Notes under the pieces: model-generated | What the model was told of the DNA's origin: nothing | Seen by the model: only the letters and a program-made list of their open reading frames with translations | The model's database searches: none | Shown here: positions 55,471-64,000 of the stretch, piece by piece | Layout of the letters: every line of letters starts with the position of its first letter | How positions within the stretch are numbered: position 1 is the first letter of the stretch | NCBI RefSeq assembly: GCF_003260095.1 | Contig: NZ_PTPX01000006.1 | Span: forward strand, 85,539-149,538 | Direction of reading: 5' to 3' | Origin: Glaesserella australis | GTDB taxonomy: Bacteria; Pseudomonadota; Gammaproteobacteria; Enterobacterales; Pasteurellaceae | DNA length: 64,000 bases | Translations under genes and position numbers: made by a program

Positions 55471-55887
55471 TACAGAGATTAATGATATTGCGTGCTTAGC
55501 ACCAATACATTGAGAAATAGTGTACTGATTTAACGTTTGATAAAACTGCTCTAACGCTTCATCTAGCAAATTTTTCAAATGGCAATCTGCTTTTAAAATA
55601 CAAACAGGCGTATTGCAATCGACGAGTTTAGGATCGCCCTGTAATGTTCTAATTACTTCACCTACGGGCATAGATAAAACTAGTGAAGAGACTCTGATCC
55701 CCCCACCTTTTCCCCTTGTGGTAATTAACCAATGTTGCTTTGCCATAAAATGCACCACTTTCACTAAATGATTTTGTGAAACATGTAACTGTTCTGCAAG
55801 CTGTGGAATAGTGTGAAGTGCGTCTTGGTGATGAACAATATACATCAATACTCGAAAAGCATAATCGGTAAATTTACTTAGCTGCAT
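55459..55887 (-). CDS. nsrR: Nitric-oxide-sensing repressor NsrR (Rrf2 family)
   Basis: 142 residues. N-terminal winged helix MQLSKFTDYAFRVLMYIV and TIPQLAEQLHVSQNHLVKVVHFMAKQHWLITTRGKGGGIRV is the NsrR/Rrf2 form. The three Fe-S cysteines occur in VDCNTPVCILKADCHL (about 89, 94, 100). NO destroys the cluster and lifts repression. It is divergent from hmp, its usual target, with an NsrR-like operator between them. AAGGACAGCCT precedes the ATG. Confidence 0.92.
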   Translation of the reverse strand: MQLSKFTDYAFRVLMYIVHHQDALHTIPQLAEQLHVSQNHLVKVVHFMAKQHWLITTRGKGGGIRVSSLVLSMPVGEVIRTLQGDPKLVDCNTPVCILKADCHLKNLLDEALEQFYQTLNQYTISQCIGAKHAISLISVKNG

Positions 55888-55975
55888 AGGCTGTCCTTGT
55901 ATTTTTATTATTGCCTATAGTTTAAACCATTTTTTGTGATTTCTTCTATTTTACTTTATTGCAATTTGAATGTTT

Positions 55976-56000
55976 AAAGGTGTATTATAAATACATCTTT
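55976..56000 (+). promoter_or_regulatory. NsrR operator in the nsrR-hmp gap
   Basis: AAAGGTGTATT-ATA-AATACATCTTT: two 11-bp arms, 10 of 11 complementary. They fit the AAG(A/G)TG-x-ATTT..AAAT-x-CATCTT type of NsrR site. It overlaps a TTGCAA (55959) / TATTAT (55983) promoter for hmp, 29 bp before the start codon. Confidence 0.85.
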
Positions 56001-56028
56001 AATCCTATTAACTTAAAAGGAAAAACTT

Positions 56029-57231
56029 ATGTCTCTTACCGCTCAACAAATTGAACTCGTGAAAGCAACTGTTCCTGTTTTAAAAGAAAATGGCGTTGCA
56101 TTAACAAGTTATTTCTATAATCGTATGTTAACAAACCATCCAGAATTGAAAGAAGTATTCAATTTAGGGCATCAACGCAGTGGCGCACAGGCACGTTCAC
56201 TTGCAGGAGCGGTATTAGCGTATGCAGAAAATATTGAAAATCCAGCCGTATTAGCTGCTGCGATTGAATTAATGGCGCACAAGCATGTAAGCTTAGAAAT
56301 TCAAGCGCCAGACTACAATATTGTAGGAACAAACCTTTTACACTCGATCAGTGAAGTGCTAAATATTTCGATGGATGATCCATTAATTGAAGCATGGGCA
56401 GCGGCTTATGGGCAATTAGCTGATGTACTTATCAGTACAGAAAAAGCCATCTATGATGAACATGCTCAAACACAAGGTAGCTGGTTAGGTTGGCGTAAAT
56501 TTAAAATTGCGAAAAAAGTAGATGAAAGCAGTGAAATTACTTCTTTCTATTTAGTGCCAGCTGATAATGGCAGCTTGCCACAATATAAAGCAGGGCAATA
56601 TATTTCTGTCCGTGTTTTTGTTGAAGAGTTAGGTTTAAAACAACCACGCCAGTACACGTTATCAGATAGTCCAAAAGCAGATCATTTACGTATTTCAGTA
56701 AAACGTGAAGATGCGAAAGGTGATTTTGCTGCAGGTTGGGTTTCAAATACCTTACATGGATTAAAAGAAGGCGACGAAATTGAAGTTACTGCACCAACGG
56801 GTAATTTCTTCCTTATCAATCAAGATAAGAAAAATGTTTTTATCAGTGGCGGTGTGGGTTTAACACCAATGGTAGCAATGTTAAATCAGTTAGTTGAAGC
56901 AGGTATTCCACAACCTGTAAGCTTTATCCATGCTTGTCGAAATGCAGATGTTCATGCAATGAAGCAACATATTGCACAAGTTAAAGCGCAATATGCTAAC
57001 GTGAAAACCTTTGTGGCTTATGAAGAAGATAGCCGTGGTGAAGCCGATGTTATTGGTCATTTAGACTTGGCGCAAGTTCCGGCTGAGATGTTACCAAAAG
57101 ATGCCGATTACTATTTATGTGGTCCAACATTCTTTATGCAAGCACAGCATAAAGCCTTAGTCGAACGTGGTATCGCACCTGAACAAATCCATTTAGAAGC
57201 CTTTGGTACGGGGGGCGTGAAACTAAGCTAA
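56029..57231 (+). CDS. hmp: Flavohaemoprotein, nitric oxide dioxygenase
   Basis: Converts NO and O2 to nitrate using NAD(P)H, protecting from nitrosative stress. 400 residues. The globin domain (1-140) includes SYFYNRMLTNHPELKEVFNLGHQ and the proximal His in MAHKHVSLEI. The FAD domain has RQYTLSD, and the NAD domain has GGVGLTPMVAML and YYLCGPTFFMQ. AAAAGGAAAAACTT precedes the ATG. Expected to be repressed by the divergent NsrR. Confidence 0.97.
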   Translation: MSLTAQQIELVKATVPVLKENGVALTSYFYNRMLTNHPELKEVFNLGHQRSGAQARSLAGAVLAYAENIENPAVLAAAIELMAHKHVSLEIQAPDYNIVGTNLLHSISEVLNISMDDPLIEAWAAAYGQLADVLISTEKAIYDEHAQTQGSWLGWRKFKIAKKVDESSEITSFYLVPADNGSLPQYKAGQYISVRVFVEELGLKQPRQYTLSDSPKADHLRISVKREDAKGDFAAGWVSNTLHGLKEGDEIEVTAPTGNFFLINQDKKNVFISGGVGLTPMVAMLNQLVEAGIPQPVSFIHACRNADVHAMKQHIAQVKAQYANVKTFVAYEEDSRGEADVIGHLDLAQVPAEMLPKDADYYLCGPTFFMQAQHKALVERGIAPEQIHLEAFGTGGVKLS

Positions 57232-57256
57232 TCTATAGCGAGTTCACTTTTCGACG

Positions 57257-57321
57257 ACAAGCGGTCAGTTTCGTTAAATCTTTTGCAATTTGCAAAAAGT
57301 TCATCGGATCTGACCGCTTGT
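57257..57321. repeat. Inverted uptake-signal pair after hmp
   Basis: ACAAGCGGTCAG (57257-57268) and CTGACCGCTTGT (57310-57321) are exact inverted 12-mers 41 bp apart; between them TTTTGCAATTTGCAAAA is a smaller palindrome. In this family such pairs often serve as transcription terminators. Confidence 0.85.
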
Positions 57322-57408
57322 GATTTTATAGATTAAACGTAAAGTCGATACCCGTCGCTTACAAAGCGATCTATAATGCCTTATTTATCAATACAGTAAG
57401 GAATAACA

Positions 57409-58704
57409 ATGACAGCAATGCAAATTACACTATCAACAACGCCAGCTCATGAAGCATGGGGAAAAAATGCCATTTTGTCAGCCAATGAGCAGGGAATGAC
57501 AATTCATCTTGTCAAAGATGAACTTACCACCATTCAAAAAGCTGCTCGCAAAATTAAAAATCAAGGGATTTTAAATGTGGCTTTATCAGGTAATGGCTGG
57601 GGGCTAGAGCAATGTTGGGCGTTTCATCAAGGTTTTGTGAGCGTTAAAAATGCAGGTTCAGTAACATATCCCGCACTTAATGAACAGCAGGCGGAATTTG
57701 ACGCTCGCCTTGCTTGTAGCACCTTTACCCGTGAGCTGATTAATGAGCCGTCAGATAGCCTTACCCCTGAAGTGTTAGCTCACAAAGCGGCGGAATTTAT
57801 CTTACATCAAGCGGATAAATATGTGGGCAAGGGCAAAGTTTCCTTTGAAATTATCGCTCGAGAAGCCCTAAATGAGCGTGGCTATCACGGTATTTGGACA
57901 GTCGGCAAAGGTTCTGCACACTTGCCAGCAATGTTGCAATTAGATTTCAACCCGACAGGCAATCCTGATGCACCTGTGTTGGCGTGTTTGGTCGGCAAAG
58001 GAATCACCTTTGATACGGGCGGCTACAGCTTAAAACCAAGTGACGGTATGTCCACAATGCGAACTGATATGGGCGGTGCAGCGTTGGTCACGGGGGCGTT
58101 GGGCTTTGCGATTGCTCGTGGCTTGAAACAGCGTGTCAAACTCTATCTTTGCTGTGCGGAAAATATGGTCAGCAGCCGTGCGTTCAAATTAGGCGATATT
58201 ATCACCTACCGCAATGGCGTCACCGCTGAAGTGCTGAATACCGACGCAGAAGGGCGTTTGGTATTGGCGGACGGTTTAATTGAAGCCAGCAAGCAGAAAC
58301 CGCAATTTATCATCGACTGTGCGACTTTAACGGGGGCGGCAAAAGTCGCTGTCGGCAACGACTACCATTCGGTTTTATCCATGGACGATCAGCTTGTCGC
58401 CCGTCTATTTGACGTAGCAAAAGCCGAAAATGAACCGTTCTGGCGTTTGCCATTTGAAGAGTTCCACCGTTCGCAAATTTCATCTTCTTTTGCTGATATT
58501 GCCAACATCGGTTCTGTACCTGTGGGAGCAGGGGCAAGTACCGCAACGGCATTCCTTTCCTACTTTGTCGAAAATTACCAACAAAATTGGTTACATATCG
58601 ACTGTTCTGCCACTTTCCGCAAAACCGCAAGCGATTTATGGGCAGCAGGGGCAACAGGCATTGGCGTGAAAACCTTAGCGAATTTGTTAATCTCGAGCAA
58701 ATAA
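57409..58704 (+). CDS. pepB: Peptidase B (M17 leucyl aminopeptidase family)
   Basis: A 431-residue dimanganese/zinc aminopeptidase. The C-terminal catalytic domain has [30 protein letters not shown] (metal-binding Lys, Asp and Arg sites) and the signature [12 protein letters not shown]. The N-terminal domain is short, as in PepB rather than PepA. It degrades peptides with acidic N-termini and Leu, preferentially in the cytosol. TAAGGAATAACA precedes the ATG. Followed by a good terminator. Confidence 0.95.
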   Translation: MTAMQITLSTTPAHEAWGKNAILSANEQGMTIHLVKDELTTIQKAARKIKNQGILNVALSGNGWGLEQCWAFHQGFVSVKNAGSVTYPALNEQQAEFDARLACSTFTRELINEPSDSLTPEVLAHKAAEFILHQADKYVGKGKVSFEIIAREALNERGYHGIWTVGKGSAHLPAMLQLDFNPTGNPDAPVLACLVGKGITFDTGGYSLKPSDGMSTMRTDMGGAALVTGALGFAIARGLKQRVKLYLCCAENMVSSRAFKLGDIITYRNGVTAEVLNTDAEGRLVLADGLIEASKQKPQFIIDCATLTGAAKVAVGNDYHSVLSMDDQLVARLFDVAKAENEPFWRLPFEEFHRSQISSSFADIANIGSVPVGAGASTATAFLSYFVENYQQNWLHIDCSATFRKTASDLWAAGATGIGVKTLANLLISSK

Positions 58705-58714
58705 TCAATGTAAC

Positions 58715-58740
58715 AACGCCCTGACTATTCAGGGCGTTTT
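58715..58740 (+). terminator. pepB terminator
   Basis: AACGCCCTG and CAGGGCGTT around ACTATT, followed by TTGC; it faces the convergent peroxidase gene. Confidence 0.85.
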
Positions 58741-58758
58741 GCAAAAAGAGTTTAAATC

Positions 58759-59922
58759 TTACCGCTTGTTAAGCAAAGGCTCGTATCGCTCATCGGTTAA
58801 TGTGCGAAGAAAGGCTTCTAAAGCGTCAATTTCGTGATCGGTTAAGGCTTTGGCTTTTAGATCTTGTTTGGCAAGGGTTGGAGCATATTCGGGGCTTTCC
58901 CATGCTTGTTGTGTTTCAGGATTGATCGCTCTTTTTTCATTGTTGAAATGATCTAAATAAAGCAAAACCGTTCTCAGCTCTCGAAATACGCCGTTGTGCA
59001 TATAGGGGGCGGTAACGGCAACATTGCGTAAAGTTGGCACTTTAAACTTGCCTTTTTGTGCTTCATCGCCTTTTACCTTTGGATTTTCAAATAGCCCGAA
59101 ATCGACAAAATCCGCAGAATAGCCATTGTGAGCAATCAGTGCTTTGTTGCTCGGTGTGCCGATGTTGTAATAGTGGTAATTTGAAAAGGTTTCTTCTAAA
59201 TGATCTTGTGTCTGTTGTAGCTGGTGGCAACTGGCGCAGTTGGCTTTGTCTTTGTCAAAAAAGAGTGCCTTGCCTTCGGCTTCAAGGGCGGTGAGCTGAT
59301 ATTCACCTTTGAGCGATTTATCATATTTTGAGCTAAAAGGGGCAAGCAATTTCTTCTCTTGCTGAAAAGTTGCTAAAGCATCTTCCATTGCCGTATAGAC
59401 TGTATCAACGCTGTTCCAAACGTCTTTTCTATAATGTTGAGTCAGCAAACTGGCATACATTGGGATTTGCCAAAGTCGTTTTGCTACCGAAAGTTTATCA
59501 GGCATTCCCATTTCAAGCGGATCAAGCGGTGGCATTCCTGCTTGATTTTGCAAATCCATTGCCCGCCCGTCCCAAAATTGCCCGCCGATATATTGCTGAG
59601 TCGTCTCGTCAAAATGAAATTCAGGGGCATATTTGGCATAGAGTATTGTTGGCGAGTTACGTTTACCAAATTTGGTTGGATCATCGCCCTGTGAAACCAT
59701 TCCTTTCGCACTCGTCTCCCTAACATCAATAAACGCATTATCAGGATTGTGGCAACTGGCACAGTTCTGATTACCGTGAAAAGAAAGACTGTTATCAAAA
59801 AAGAGAATTTGCCCTAGCAATGCTTTATCAATACCACCGGCAGGCATTGTGCGGGGTTCTTTTTCGACGGCAAACGTAAAGGCGGGTAGAATAAGGGTAA
59901 GAAGAAGTTTTTTATTTTTCAT
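58759..59922 (-). CDS. Dihaem cytochrome c peroxidase (MauG/CcpA family)
   Basis: A periplasmic enzyme reducing H2O2 to water with electrons from cytochrome c. 387 residues. Signal peptide MKNKKLLLTLILPAFTFA. Two c-type haem sites are visible: CASCHNPDNAF in the N-terminal domain and CASCHQLQQ in the C-terminal domain. DGRAMDL, PPLDPLEMGMP and the Met-containing VTAPYMHNGVF complete the pattern. The start at Met 59922 gives a proper signal peptide, though no good ribosome binding site precedes it and a terminator hairpin overlaps any upstream start. It lies just after rho on the same strand. Confidence 0.9.
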   Translation of the reverse strand: MKNKKLLLTLILPAFTFAVEKEPRTMPAGGIDKALLGQILFFDNSLSFHGNQNCASCHNPDNAFIDVRETSAKGMVSQGDDPTKFGKRNSPTILYAKYAPEFHFDETTQQYIGGQFWDGRAMDLQNQAGMPPLDPLEMGMPDKLSVAKRLWQIPMYASLLTQHYRKDVWNSVDTVYTAMEDALATFQQEKKLLAPFSSKYDKSLKGEYQLTALEAEGKALFFDKDKANCASCHQLQQTQDHLEETFSNYHYYNIGTPSNKALIAHNGYSADFVDFGLFENPKVKGDEAQKGKFKVPTLRNVAVTAPYMHNGVFRELRTVLLYLDHFNNEKRAINPETQQAWESPEYAPTLAKQDLKAKALTDHEIDALEAFLRTLTDERYEPLLNKR

Positions 59923-59935
59923 AGGGTTATAGGAA

Positions 59936-59958
59936 AAACGGCACATCATGTGCCGTTT
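59936..59958 (-). terminator. rho terminator
   Basis: AAACGGCACATCATGTGCCGTTT is a near-perfect palindrome (listed here by position 59936-59958); on the minus strand it runs into TTCC. It separates rho from the peroxidase gene. Confidence 0.75.
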
Positions 59959-59964
59959 AGATCA

Positions 59965-61227
59965 TTAAGAGCGTTTCATAATTTCAAAAAACTCATCGTT
60001 GGTTTTTGCGACCATTAATTTATCGATGAGAAATTCCATTGCTTCCACTTCGCCCATTGGGTTGAGAATTTTGCGTAAAATCCACATTTTTTGTAGTTCA
60101 TCTGGGCTGGTGAGCAAGTCTTCTTTACGTGTGCCTGAACGGTTAAAGTCAATCGCAGGGAAGACACGGCGTTCAGCAATTTTGCGAGAAAGGTGTAATT
60201 CCATATTACCTGTTCCTTTGAACTCTTCAAAAATCACTTCGTCCATTTTGGAACCAGTATCGACAAGGGCTGTGGCAATAATGGTTAAGCTGCCGCCTTC
60301 TTCAACGTTACGCGCTGCACCAAAGAAACGTTTTGGACGGTGTAATGCGTTGGCATCAACACCACCAGACAAGATTTTGCCCGATGCTGGAGTAACGGTA
60401 TTGTACGCACGAGCAAGACGGGTAATACTGTCTAATAAAATCACCACATCTTTTTTATGTTCGACTAAGCGTTTGGCTTTTTCAATGACCATTTCTGCTA
60501 CTTGAACGTGGCGAGTAGCAGGCTCATCAAAGGTTGAAGCGATCACTTCGCCTTTAACGGAACGTTGCATTTCCGTTACTTCTTCTGGACGTTCGTCAAT
60601 CAACAACACGATCAACTCACATTCAGGATAGTTATGGGTAATGCTTTGGGCGATGTTTTGCAGTAACACGGTTTTACCTGCTTTTGGTGGAGCCACGATC
60701 AAACCACGCTGACCTTTACCGATAGGCGATGCCAAATCTAAAATACGAGCGGTTAAATCTTCTTTCGAGCCGTTACCACGCTCCATACGCAGACGTGAGT
60801 TTGCGTGAAGTGGGGTCAAGTTTTCAAAGAGAATTTTGCTGCGAGAAACTTCAGGTTTGTCATCATTGACTAAATCGACTTTTAACAACGCAAAATAGCG
60901 TTCGCCTTCTTTTGGTGGGCGGATTTTACCTTCGATTTTATCACCTGTTTGAAGATTGAAACGACGGATTTGACTTGGAGAAACGTAGATATCATCAGGG
61001 CCTGCAAGGTAGGAACTGTCGGCAGAGCGGAGAAAACCAAAACCGTCAGGTAGGATTTCTAACACGCCTTGACCGAAAATGTCTTCGCCACTTTTTGCGT
61101 GCTGTTTAAGAATGGCGAAAATAATATCTTGTTTACGTAAGCGAGCTAAATTTTCTAGCCCCATTTGTTCTTCACCGATACGGACAAGCTCCGATACAGG
61201 TGTATTTTTTAACTCTGTAAGATGCAT
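59965..61227 (-). CDS. rho: Transcription termination factor Rho
   Basis: Hexameric RNA-dependent ATPase, 420 residues. N-terminal RNA-binding domain: [15 protein letters not shown], then the cold-shock-like [43 protein letters not shown]. Walker A is [14 protein letters not shown] (about 173-186), Walker B is [16 protein letters not shown] and the Q-loop and R-loop [13 protein letters not shown] follow. It is one of the most conserved genes here. Divergent from hslR. Confidence 0.98.
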   Translation of the reverse strand: MHLTELKNTPVSELVRIGEEQMGLENLARLRKQDIIFAILKQHAKSGEDIFGQGVLEILPDGFGFLRSADSSYLAGPDDIYVSPSQIRRFNLQTGDKIEGKIRPPKEGERYFALLKVDLVNDDKPEVSRSKILFENLTPLHANSRLRMERGNGSKEDLTARILDLASPIGKGQRGLIVAPPKAGKTVLLQNIAQSITHNYPECELIVLLIDERPEEVTEMQRSVKGEVIASTFDEPATRHVQVAEMVIEKAKRLVEHKKDVVILLDSITRLARAYNTVTPASGKILSGGVDANALHRPKRFFGAARNVEEGGSLTIIATALVDTGSKMDEVIFEEFKGTGNMELHLSRKIAERRVFPAIDFNRSGTRKEDLLTSPDELQKMWILRKILNPMGEVEAMEFLIDKLMVAKTNDEFFEIMKRS

Positions 61228-61402
61228 AGGAATAATAAATTGTTATTAAAAGATTGGATTAAAAAAGGTTAATTCAGATTTGTTTGTATGAATTGTGGTG
61301 GCAAAGAATACAGCGAAATAAGCGCTTTTGCAAATTTTTTCTGCGATCTGACCGCTTGTTTGCAAGAAAAAGAGTAGAATATGCGGAAATTAAGGGGGGA
61401 AA

Positions 61403-61804
61403 ATGGCTGAAAATACAGAAGAAGTTCGCTTGGATAAATGGCTTTGGGCAGCTCGCTTTTATAAAACCCGTTCCATTGCCAAAGCAATGATTGAAGGCGG
61501 AAAGGTGCATTACAACGGGCAACGGGCGAAAACCAGTAAAATGGTTGAAGTTGGGGCAACCATTAAATTGCGACAAGGCAATGATGAAAAAGAGATTGTG
61601 GTAATGGCATTAAGCGATCAGCGTCGTGGTGCACCTGAAGCACAGTTGCTTTATCAAGAAACGGAAAAGAGTATTCAAGAGCGAGAAAAAATTGCTTTTG
61701 CTCGCAAAGCCAACGCTCTTTCAATGCCACATCCTGATCGCCGTCCAAATAAAAAAGAGCGACGGGATTTGATTAAGTTTAAATATCAAGAAAACGATTT
61801 GTAA
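61403..61804 (+). CDS. hslR: Heat-shock protein 15 (S4 RNA-binding domain)
   Basis: 133 residues. An N-terminal S4 domain, VRLDKWLWAARFYKTRSIAKAMIEGGKVHYNGQRAKTSK, is followed by a basic, helical tail ending in RRPNKKERRDLIKFKYQ. Hsp15 binds free 50S subunits that carry nascent chains and helps recycle stalled ribosomes. AAGGGGGGAAA precedes ATG. It lies directly upstream of hslO, as in E. coli (yrfG-hslR-hslO). Confidence 0.95.
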   Translation: MAENTEEVRLDKWLWAARFYKTRSIAKAMIEGGKVHYNGQRAKTSKMVEVGATIKLRQGNDEKEIVVMALSDQRRGAPEAQLLYQETEKSIQEREKIAFARKANALSMPHPDRRPNKKERRDLIKFKYQENDL

Positions 61805-61825
61805 TTGGCGAAATCGTCCCCATAT
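61798..61825 (+). promoter_or_regulatory. Candidate sigma-32 promoter of hslO
   Basis: TTTGTAA (61798-61804) and CCCCATAT (61818-61825) are 13 bp apart. The -10 is a full match to the heat-shock consensus, the -35 a partial one. It overlaps the hslR stop and precedes hslO by 55 bp. Confidence 0.5.
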
Positions 61826-61836
61826 TGTGAACACTT

Positions 61837-61856
61837 GCGGTGAAATAAGTCACCGC
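61837..61856 (+). promoter_or_regulatory. Hairpin in the hslO leader
   Basis: GCGGTGA and TCACCGC pair around AATAAG, followed by ATTTATATTTTAT. It resembles a terminator and could separate hslR from hslO or shape the hslO leader. Confidence 0.6.
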
Positions 61857-61880
61857 ATTTATATTTTATAAGGATACAGA

Positions 61881-62750
61881 ATGACAACTTATCAACAAGA
61901 TAACGATAAACTCTATCGCTTTTTATTTCAAAACCGTGCTGTACGTGGAGAGTGGGTACGCTTGAACGATACCTTTACGGAAACATTAAATACGCACCAT
62001 TATCCTACGGCAGTACAGCATTTATTAGGCGAAATGTTGGTTGCAACGAGCTTATTAACGGCAACCTTAAAATTTGAAGGGACAATTACCGTTCAAATTC
62101 AAGGTGACGGAGCCTTGAAATTAGCGGTGGTAAATGGCAATGATCAACAGCAATTTCGTGCTTTAGCCCGTGTGGATGGTGATATTGCCGAAAATGCCAC
62201 GTTAGCGGAAATGGTTGGCAATGGCGTATTGGTAATTTCGATTATTCCTGAAAAAGGTGAACGTTATCAAGGGGTTATCGCTTTAGATAAGCCGACTGTT
62301 AGTGAGTGTTTGGAAGATTATTTCGCACGTTCTGAACAGCTTGCTACACAATTAGTGATCCGTGTGGGTGAATTTGACGGCAAAGCGGTCGCAGGCGGTA
62401 CGCTATTGCAAATTGTGCCAGACGGTACGGGATCCCCCGATGATTTTGAGCATTTAGCAACATTGACTTCAACCATTAAAGCAGAAGAACTGTTCGGCTT
62501 AACCGCTGACGAGTTGCTTTATCGTTTGTTCCACGAAGAAACAGTCGAAGTTTATCCGCCACAAAAAACCGAGTTTAAATGTGGCTGTTCAAGAGAACGT
62601 TCAGGGGCTGCGATTTTGTTGTTACCTGAAGCGGAAATTGCCGAGATGCTTGCCGAAAAGCAAGGGGTGATTGATATGCAGTGTGAATGCTGTGGCACCC
62701 AGTATTTCTTTGATCAAAAAGCGATTGATGAATTAAAAGCAGGTAGCTAA
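61881..62750 (+). CDS. hslO: Redox-regulated chaperone Hsp33
   Basis: Holdase activated by oxidation and unfolding. 289 residues. Residues 1-180 make the substrate-binding core (HHYPTAVQHLLGEMLVATSLLTATLKFEG, LAEMVGNGVLVISI). A linker leads to the redox zinc site FKCGCSRERS and MQCECCGTQYFF (four Cys: CxC and CxxC). AAGGATACAG precedes the ATG. A heat-shock-like promoter lies just upstream. Confidence 0.96.
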   Translation: MTTYQQDNDKLYRFLFQNRAVRGEWVRLNDTFTETLNTHHYPTAVQHLLGEMLVATSLLTATLKFEGTITVQIQGDGALKLAVVNGNDQQQFRALARVDGDIAENATLAEMVGNGVLVISIIPEKGERYQGVIALDKPTVSECLEDYFARSEQLATQLVIRVGEFDGKAVAGGTLLQIVPDGTGSPDDFEHLATLTSTIKAEELFGLTADELLYRLFHEETVEVYPPQKTEFKCGCSRERSGAAILLLPEAEIAEMLAEKQGVIDMQCECCGTQYFFDQKAIDELKAGS

Positions 62751-62830
62751 TTTGAGCTATGAGCGGTGAGATAGGCAAATTATTTTGCAAATCTTACCGC
62801 TTATTACTTTTTGTTAAGTTAGGAATTAAT

Positions 62831-63601
62831 ATGAGCGAACCACAAATTTTACGTCAAGTCGTACTCGATACCGAAACCACAGGTATGAACTTCAACGGTG
62901 CTCCCCATCTTGGACATAACATCATCGAAATTGGGGCGGTGGAAGTGATTAACCGTCGTTTAACAGGGCGAACTTTCCACGTTTATATTAAACCGCCGAG
63001 AGAAGTTGATGCAGATGCAATACAAGTTCATGGTATTACCAATGAAATGTTAGCAGATAAGCCTGTTTTTGCAGAAATTGCCGATGAATTTATCGAATTT
63101 ATCAAAGGAGCAGAGCTGATTATTCATAATGCTCCCTTTGATGTGGGCTTTATCGATCACGAATTTTCGTTTTTGCCTAATCCACCTGAAAAAGTCAGTG
63201 AGATGTGTGTGGTGACCGACAGCTTGCAACTGGCTCGCAAAATGTACCCTGGTAAGCGTAACAATTTAGATGCCTTATGTGACCGCTTGGGGATCGATAA
63301 CAGCAAGCGGGTACTTCACGGAGCTTTACTGGATGCGGAGATCCTTGCTGATGTATTCCTGATGATGACAGGGGGGCAAATTGCGTTAATCGGCGAAGAA
63401 GAACACGAAAAGGTGGCAACAAGCACAGCGGAGCAAGTGTTTCAGCCATTGCAGGTCGATACGTCAAAATTGGTGTTAATTCACCCTGATGATGAAGAGC
63501 AAGAAGCTCATCTCAAATATTTGGAGTTGATCAATAAAAAATCTAAGGGAAATTGTTTGTGGACGAGAGACTTGAGTGCAGAAAATGCAACAATTAACTA
63601 A
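62831..63601 (+). CDS. dnaQ: DNA polymerase III epsilon subunit (proofreading exonuclease)
   Basis: 3'-5' exonuclease of the replicative polymerase. 256 residues. ExoI LDTETTGMN, ExoII IIHNAPFDVGF, and ExoIII-epsilon HGALLDAEILADVFLMMTGGQ hold the catalytic DEDDh residues. The C-terminal ~60 residues bind the alpha subunit. ATG 62831 follows TAGGAATTAAT; 24 earlier in-frame codons cross an uptake signal and are not coding. Unlike E. coli it is not divergent from rnhA here. Confidence 0.96.
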   Translation: MSEPQILRQVVLDTETTGMNFNGAPHLGHNIIEIGAVEVINRRLTGRTFHVYIKPPREVDADAIQVHGITNEMLADKPVFAEIADEFIEFIKGAELIIHNAPFDVGFIDHEFSFLPNPPEKVSEMCVVTDSLQLARKMYPGKRNNLDALCDRLGIDNSKRVLHGALLDAEILADVFLMMTGGQIALIGEEEHEKVATSTAEQVFQPLQVDTSKLVLIHPDDEEQEAHLKYLELINKKSKGNCLWTRDLSAENATIN

Positions 63602-63702
63602 AAACAATGCAATTTGTATAGGAAAAAATCAATCAACAAATTTTTTTAAAAAAGTATTTGACGCTTAAGAGCGAAATCATTAATATACGTCTCGTTCGCT
63701 GC

Positions 63703-63779
63703 GGAGTGGTAGTTCAGCTGGTTAGAATACCTGCCTGTCACGCAGGGGGTCGCGGGTTCGAGTCCCGTCCATTCCGCCA
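63703..63779 (+). tRNA. tRNA-Asp (GUC anticodon)
   Basis: 77 nt from GGAGTGGTAGTTCAGCTGGT to CCATTCC-G-CCA with encoded CCA. The anticodon loop CTGTCAC gives GTC. TTGACG (63658-63663) upstream and TAATAT (63681-63686) form a likely promoter. Confidence 0.97.
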
Positions 63780-63825
63780 ACTAATTTAAAAACGTCATAA
63801 TATACCTCCTTAGTACGTTAATAGG

Positions 63826-63856
63826 AAAAGCCCTTGAGTTAATCAAGGGCTTTTTC
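63826..63856 (+). terminator. tRNA-Asp terminator
   Basis: AAAAGCCCTT and AAGGGCTTTTT around GAGTTAATC, 47 bp after the tRNA. Confidence 0.9.
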
Positions 63857-63925
63857 TTTGCTATGCTATTCATTCATTGCATTTTAATAGGCATATAGGA
63901 CAAAATAGTTGCTAAAAGTTGGGTT

Positions 63926-63948
63926 AAAGCCTTATAGTACAAGGCTTT
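63926..63948. repeat. Hairpin near the right edge
   Basis: AAAGCCTT and AAGGCTTT around ATAGTAC. No long T-run follows. A short open frame starts at 63967 (MNKKLSFLPIF) and leaves the window, too short to call. Confidence 0.5.
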
Positions 63949-64000
63949 AAGCTACCTTTTTGAAATATGAATAAAAAACTGTCCTTTTTGCCAATATTCG

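Noticed and set aside
63967..64000. Start of a gene at the right edge (MNKKLSFLPIF)
   Set aside because: Eleven codons with no clear ribosome binding site; cannot be judged without more sequence.

Overview
The window is chromosomal DNA of a Pasteurellaceae bacterium. Four things point there. Many copies of the Apl-type uptake signal core ACAAGCGGT lie between and within genes. The tmRNA encodes the tag ANDEQYALAA. RpoH, TrpE and OmpP2-type porin sequences look Pasteurellacean. The uptake-signal type suggests the Actinobacillus pleuropneumoniae / Mannheimia / Bibersteinia side of the family rather than the Haemophilus influenzae side. Species is not called.

Layout. 1-1.2 kb: right edge of an accessory patch (truncated ORF6N protein, MORN-like lipoprotein). 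1.2-9.5 kb: gnd, malP, leuA with a leader peptide and attenuator, a YigL-type phosphatase and a MacA-like adaptor. 9.5-11 kb: a decayed IS150-group IS3 relic and an isolated low-GC glycosyltransferase where macB would be expected. 11-14.5 kb: trpE-trpG-trpD behind a TrpR operator, with a block of palindromes between trpG and trpD. 14.5-30.6 kb: housekeeping genes (yedI, tRNA-Ser and tRNA-Arg, a PuuB-like oxidase, porin, lpxB, ybjD, znuA, ubiD, yccS, slyB, yecM, argS, rpoH). 30.7-39.6 kb: an OPA-family transporter, ssrA with a HigA relic just downstream, pgi, ubiK, a Met-Leu-Gln-Gln tRNA operon, then aroE-tsaC-yrdD-yqfB-recX and SOS-regulated recA. 39.6-47.3 kb: pabC/pabB, dusA, groES-groEL, pabA, rmuC. 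48-55.9 kb: a LysR-type regulator with a short-chain oxidoreductase on one side and an NTF2-like plus DsbA-like pair on the other, split by a five-gene defence operon. 55.5-64 kb: nsrR/hmp, pepB, a dihaem peroxidase, rho, hslR, hslO, dnaQ, tRNA-Asp.

The most interesting locus is 49180-54140. A McrB-like AAA+ protein with an N-terminal MrcB_N domain and a McrC-like protein (DUF2357 plus PD-(D/E)XK nuclease) form one tightly overlapping operon. Three small genes sit between them: DUF3791, DUF3990 (an ADP-ribosyltransferase-fold family) and a second DUF3791. The coupling suggests a modification-dependent restriction system with a built-in ADP-ribosyltransferase toxin-antitoxin-like module. The operon lies between two copies of a ~66-bp promoter segment, one in front of each host gene it separates.

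Regulatory sites readable by eye are a leuL attenuator, a TrpR operator over the trp -10, a LexA box filling the recA promoter spacer, an NsrR-type box before hmp, sigma-32-like promoters before groES and hslO, and many intrinsic terminators. A large branched inverted repeat lies between groES and groEL. No CRISPR array, rRNA operon or intact insertion sequence was seen.
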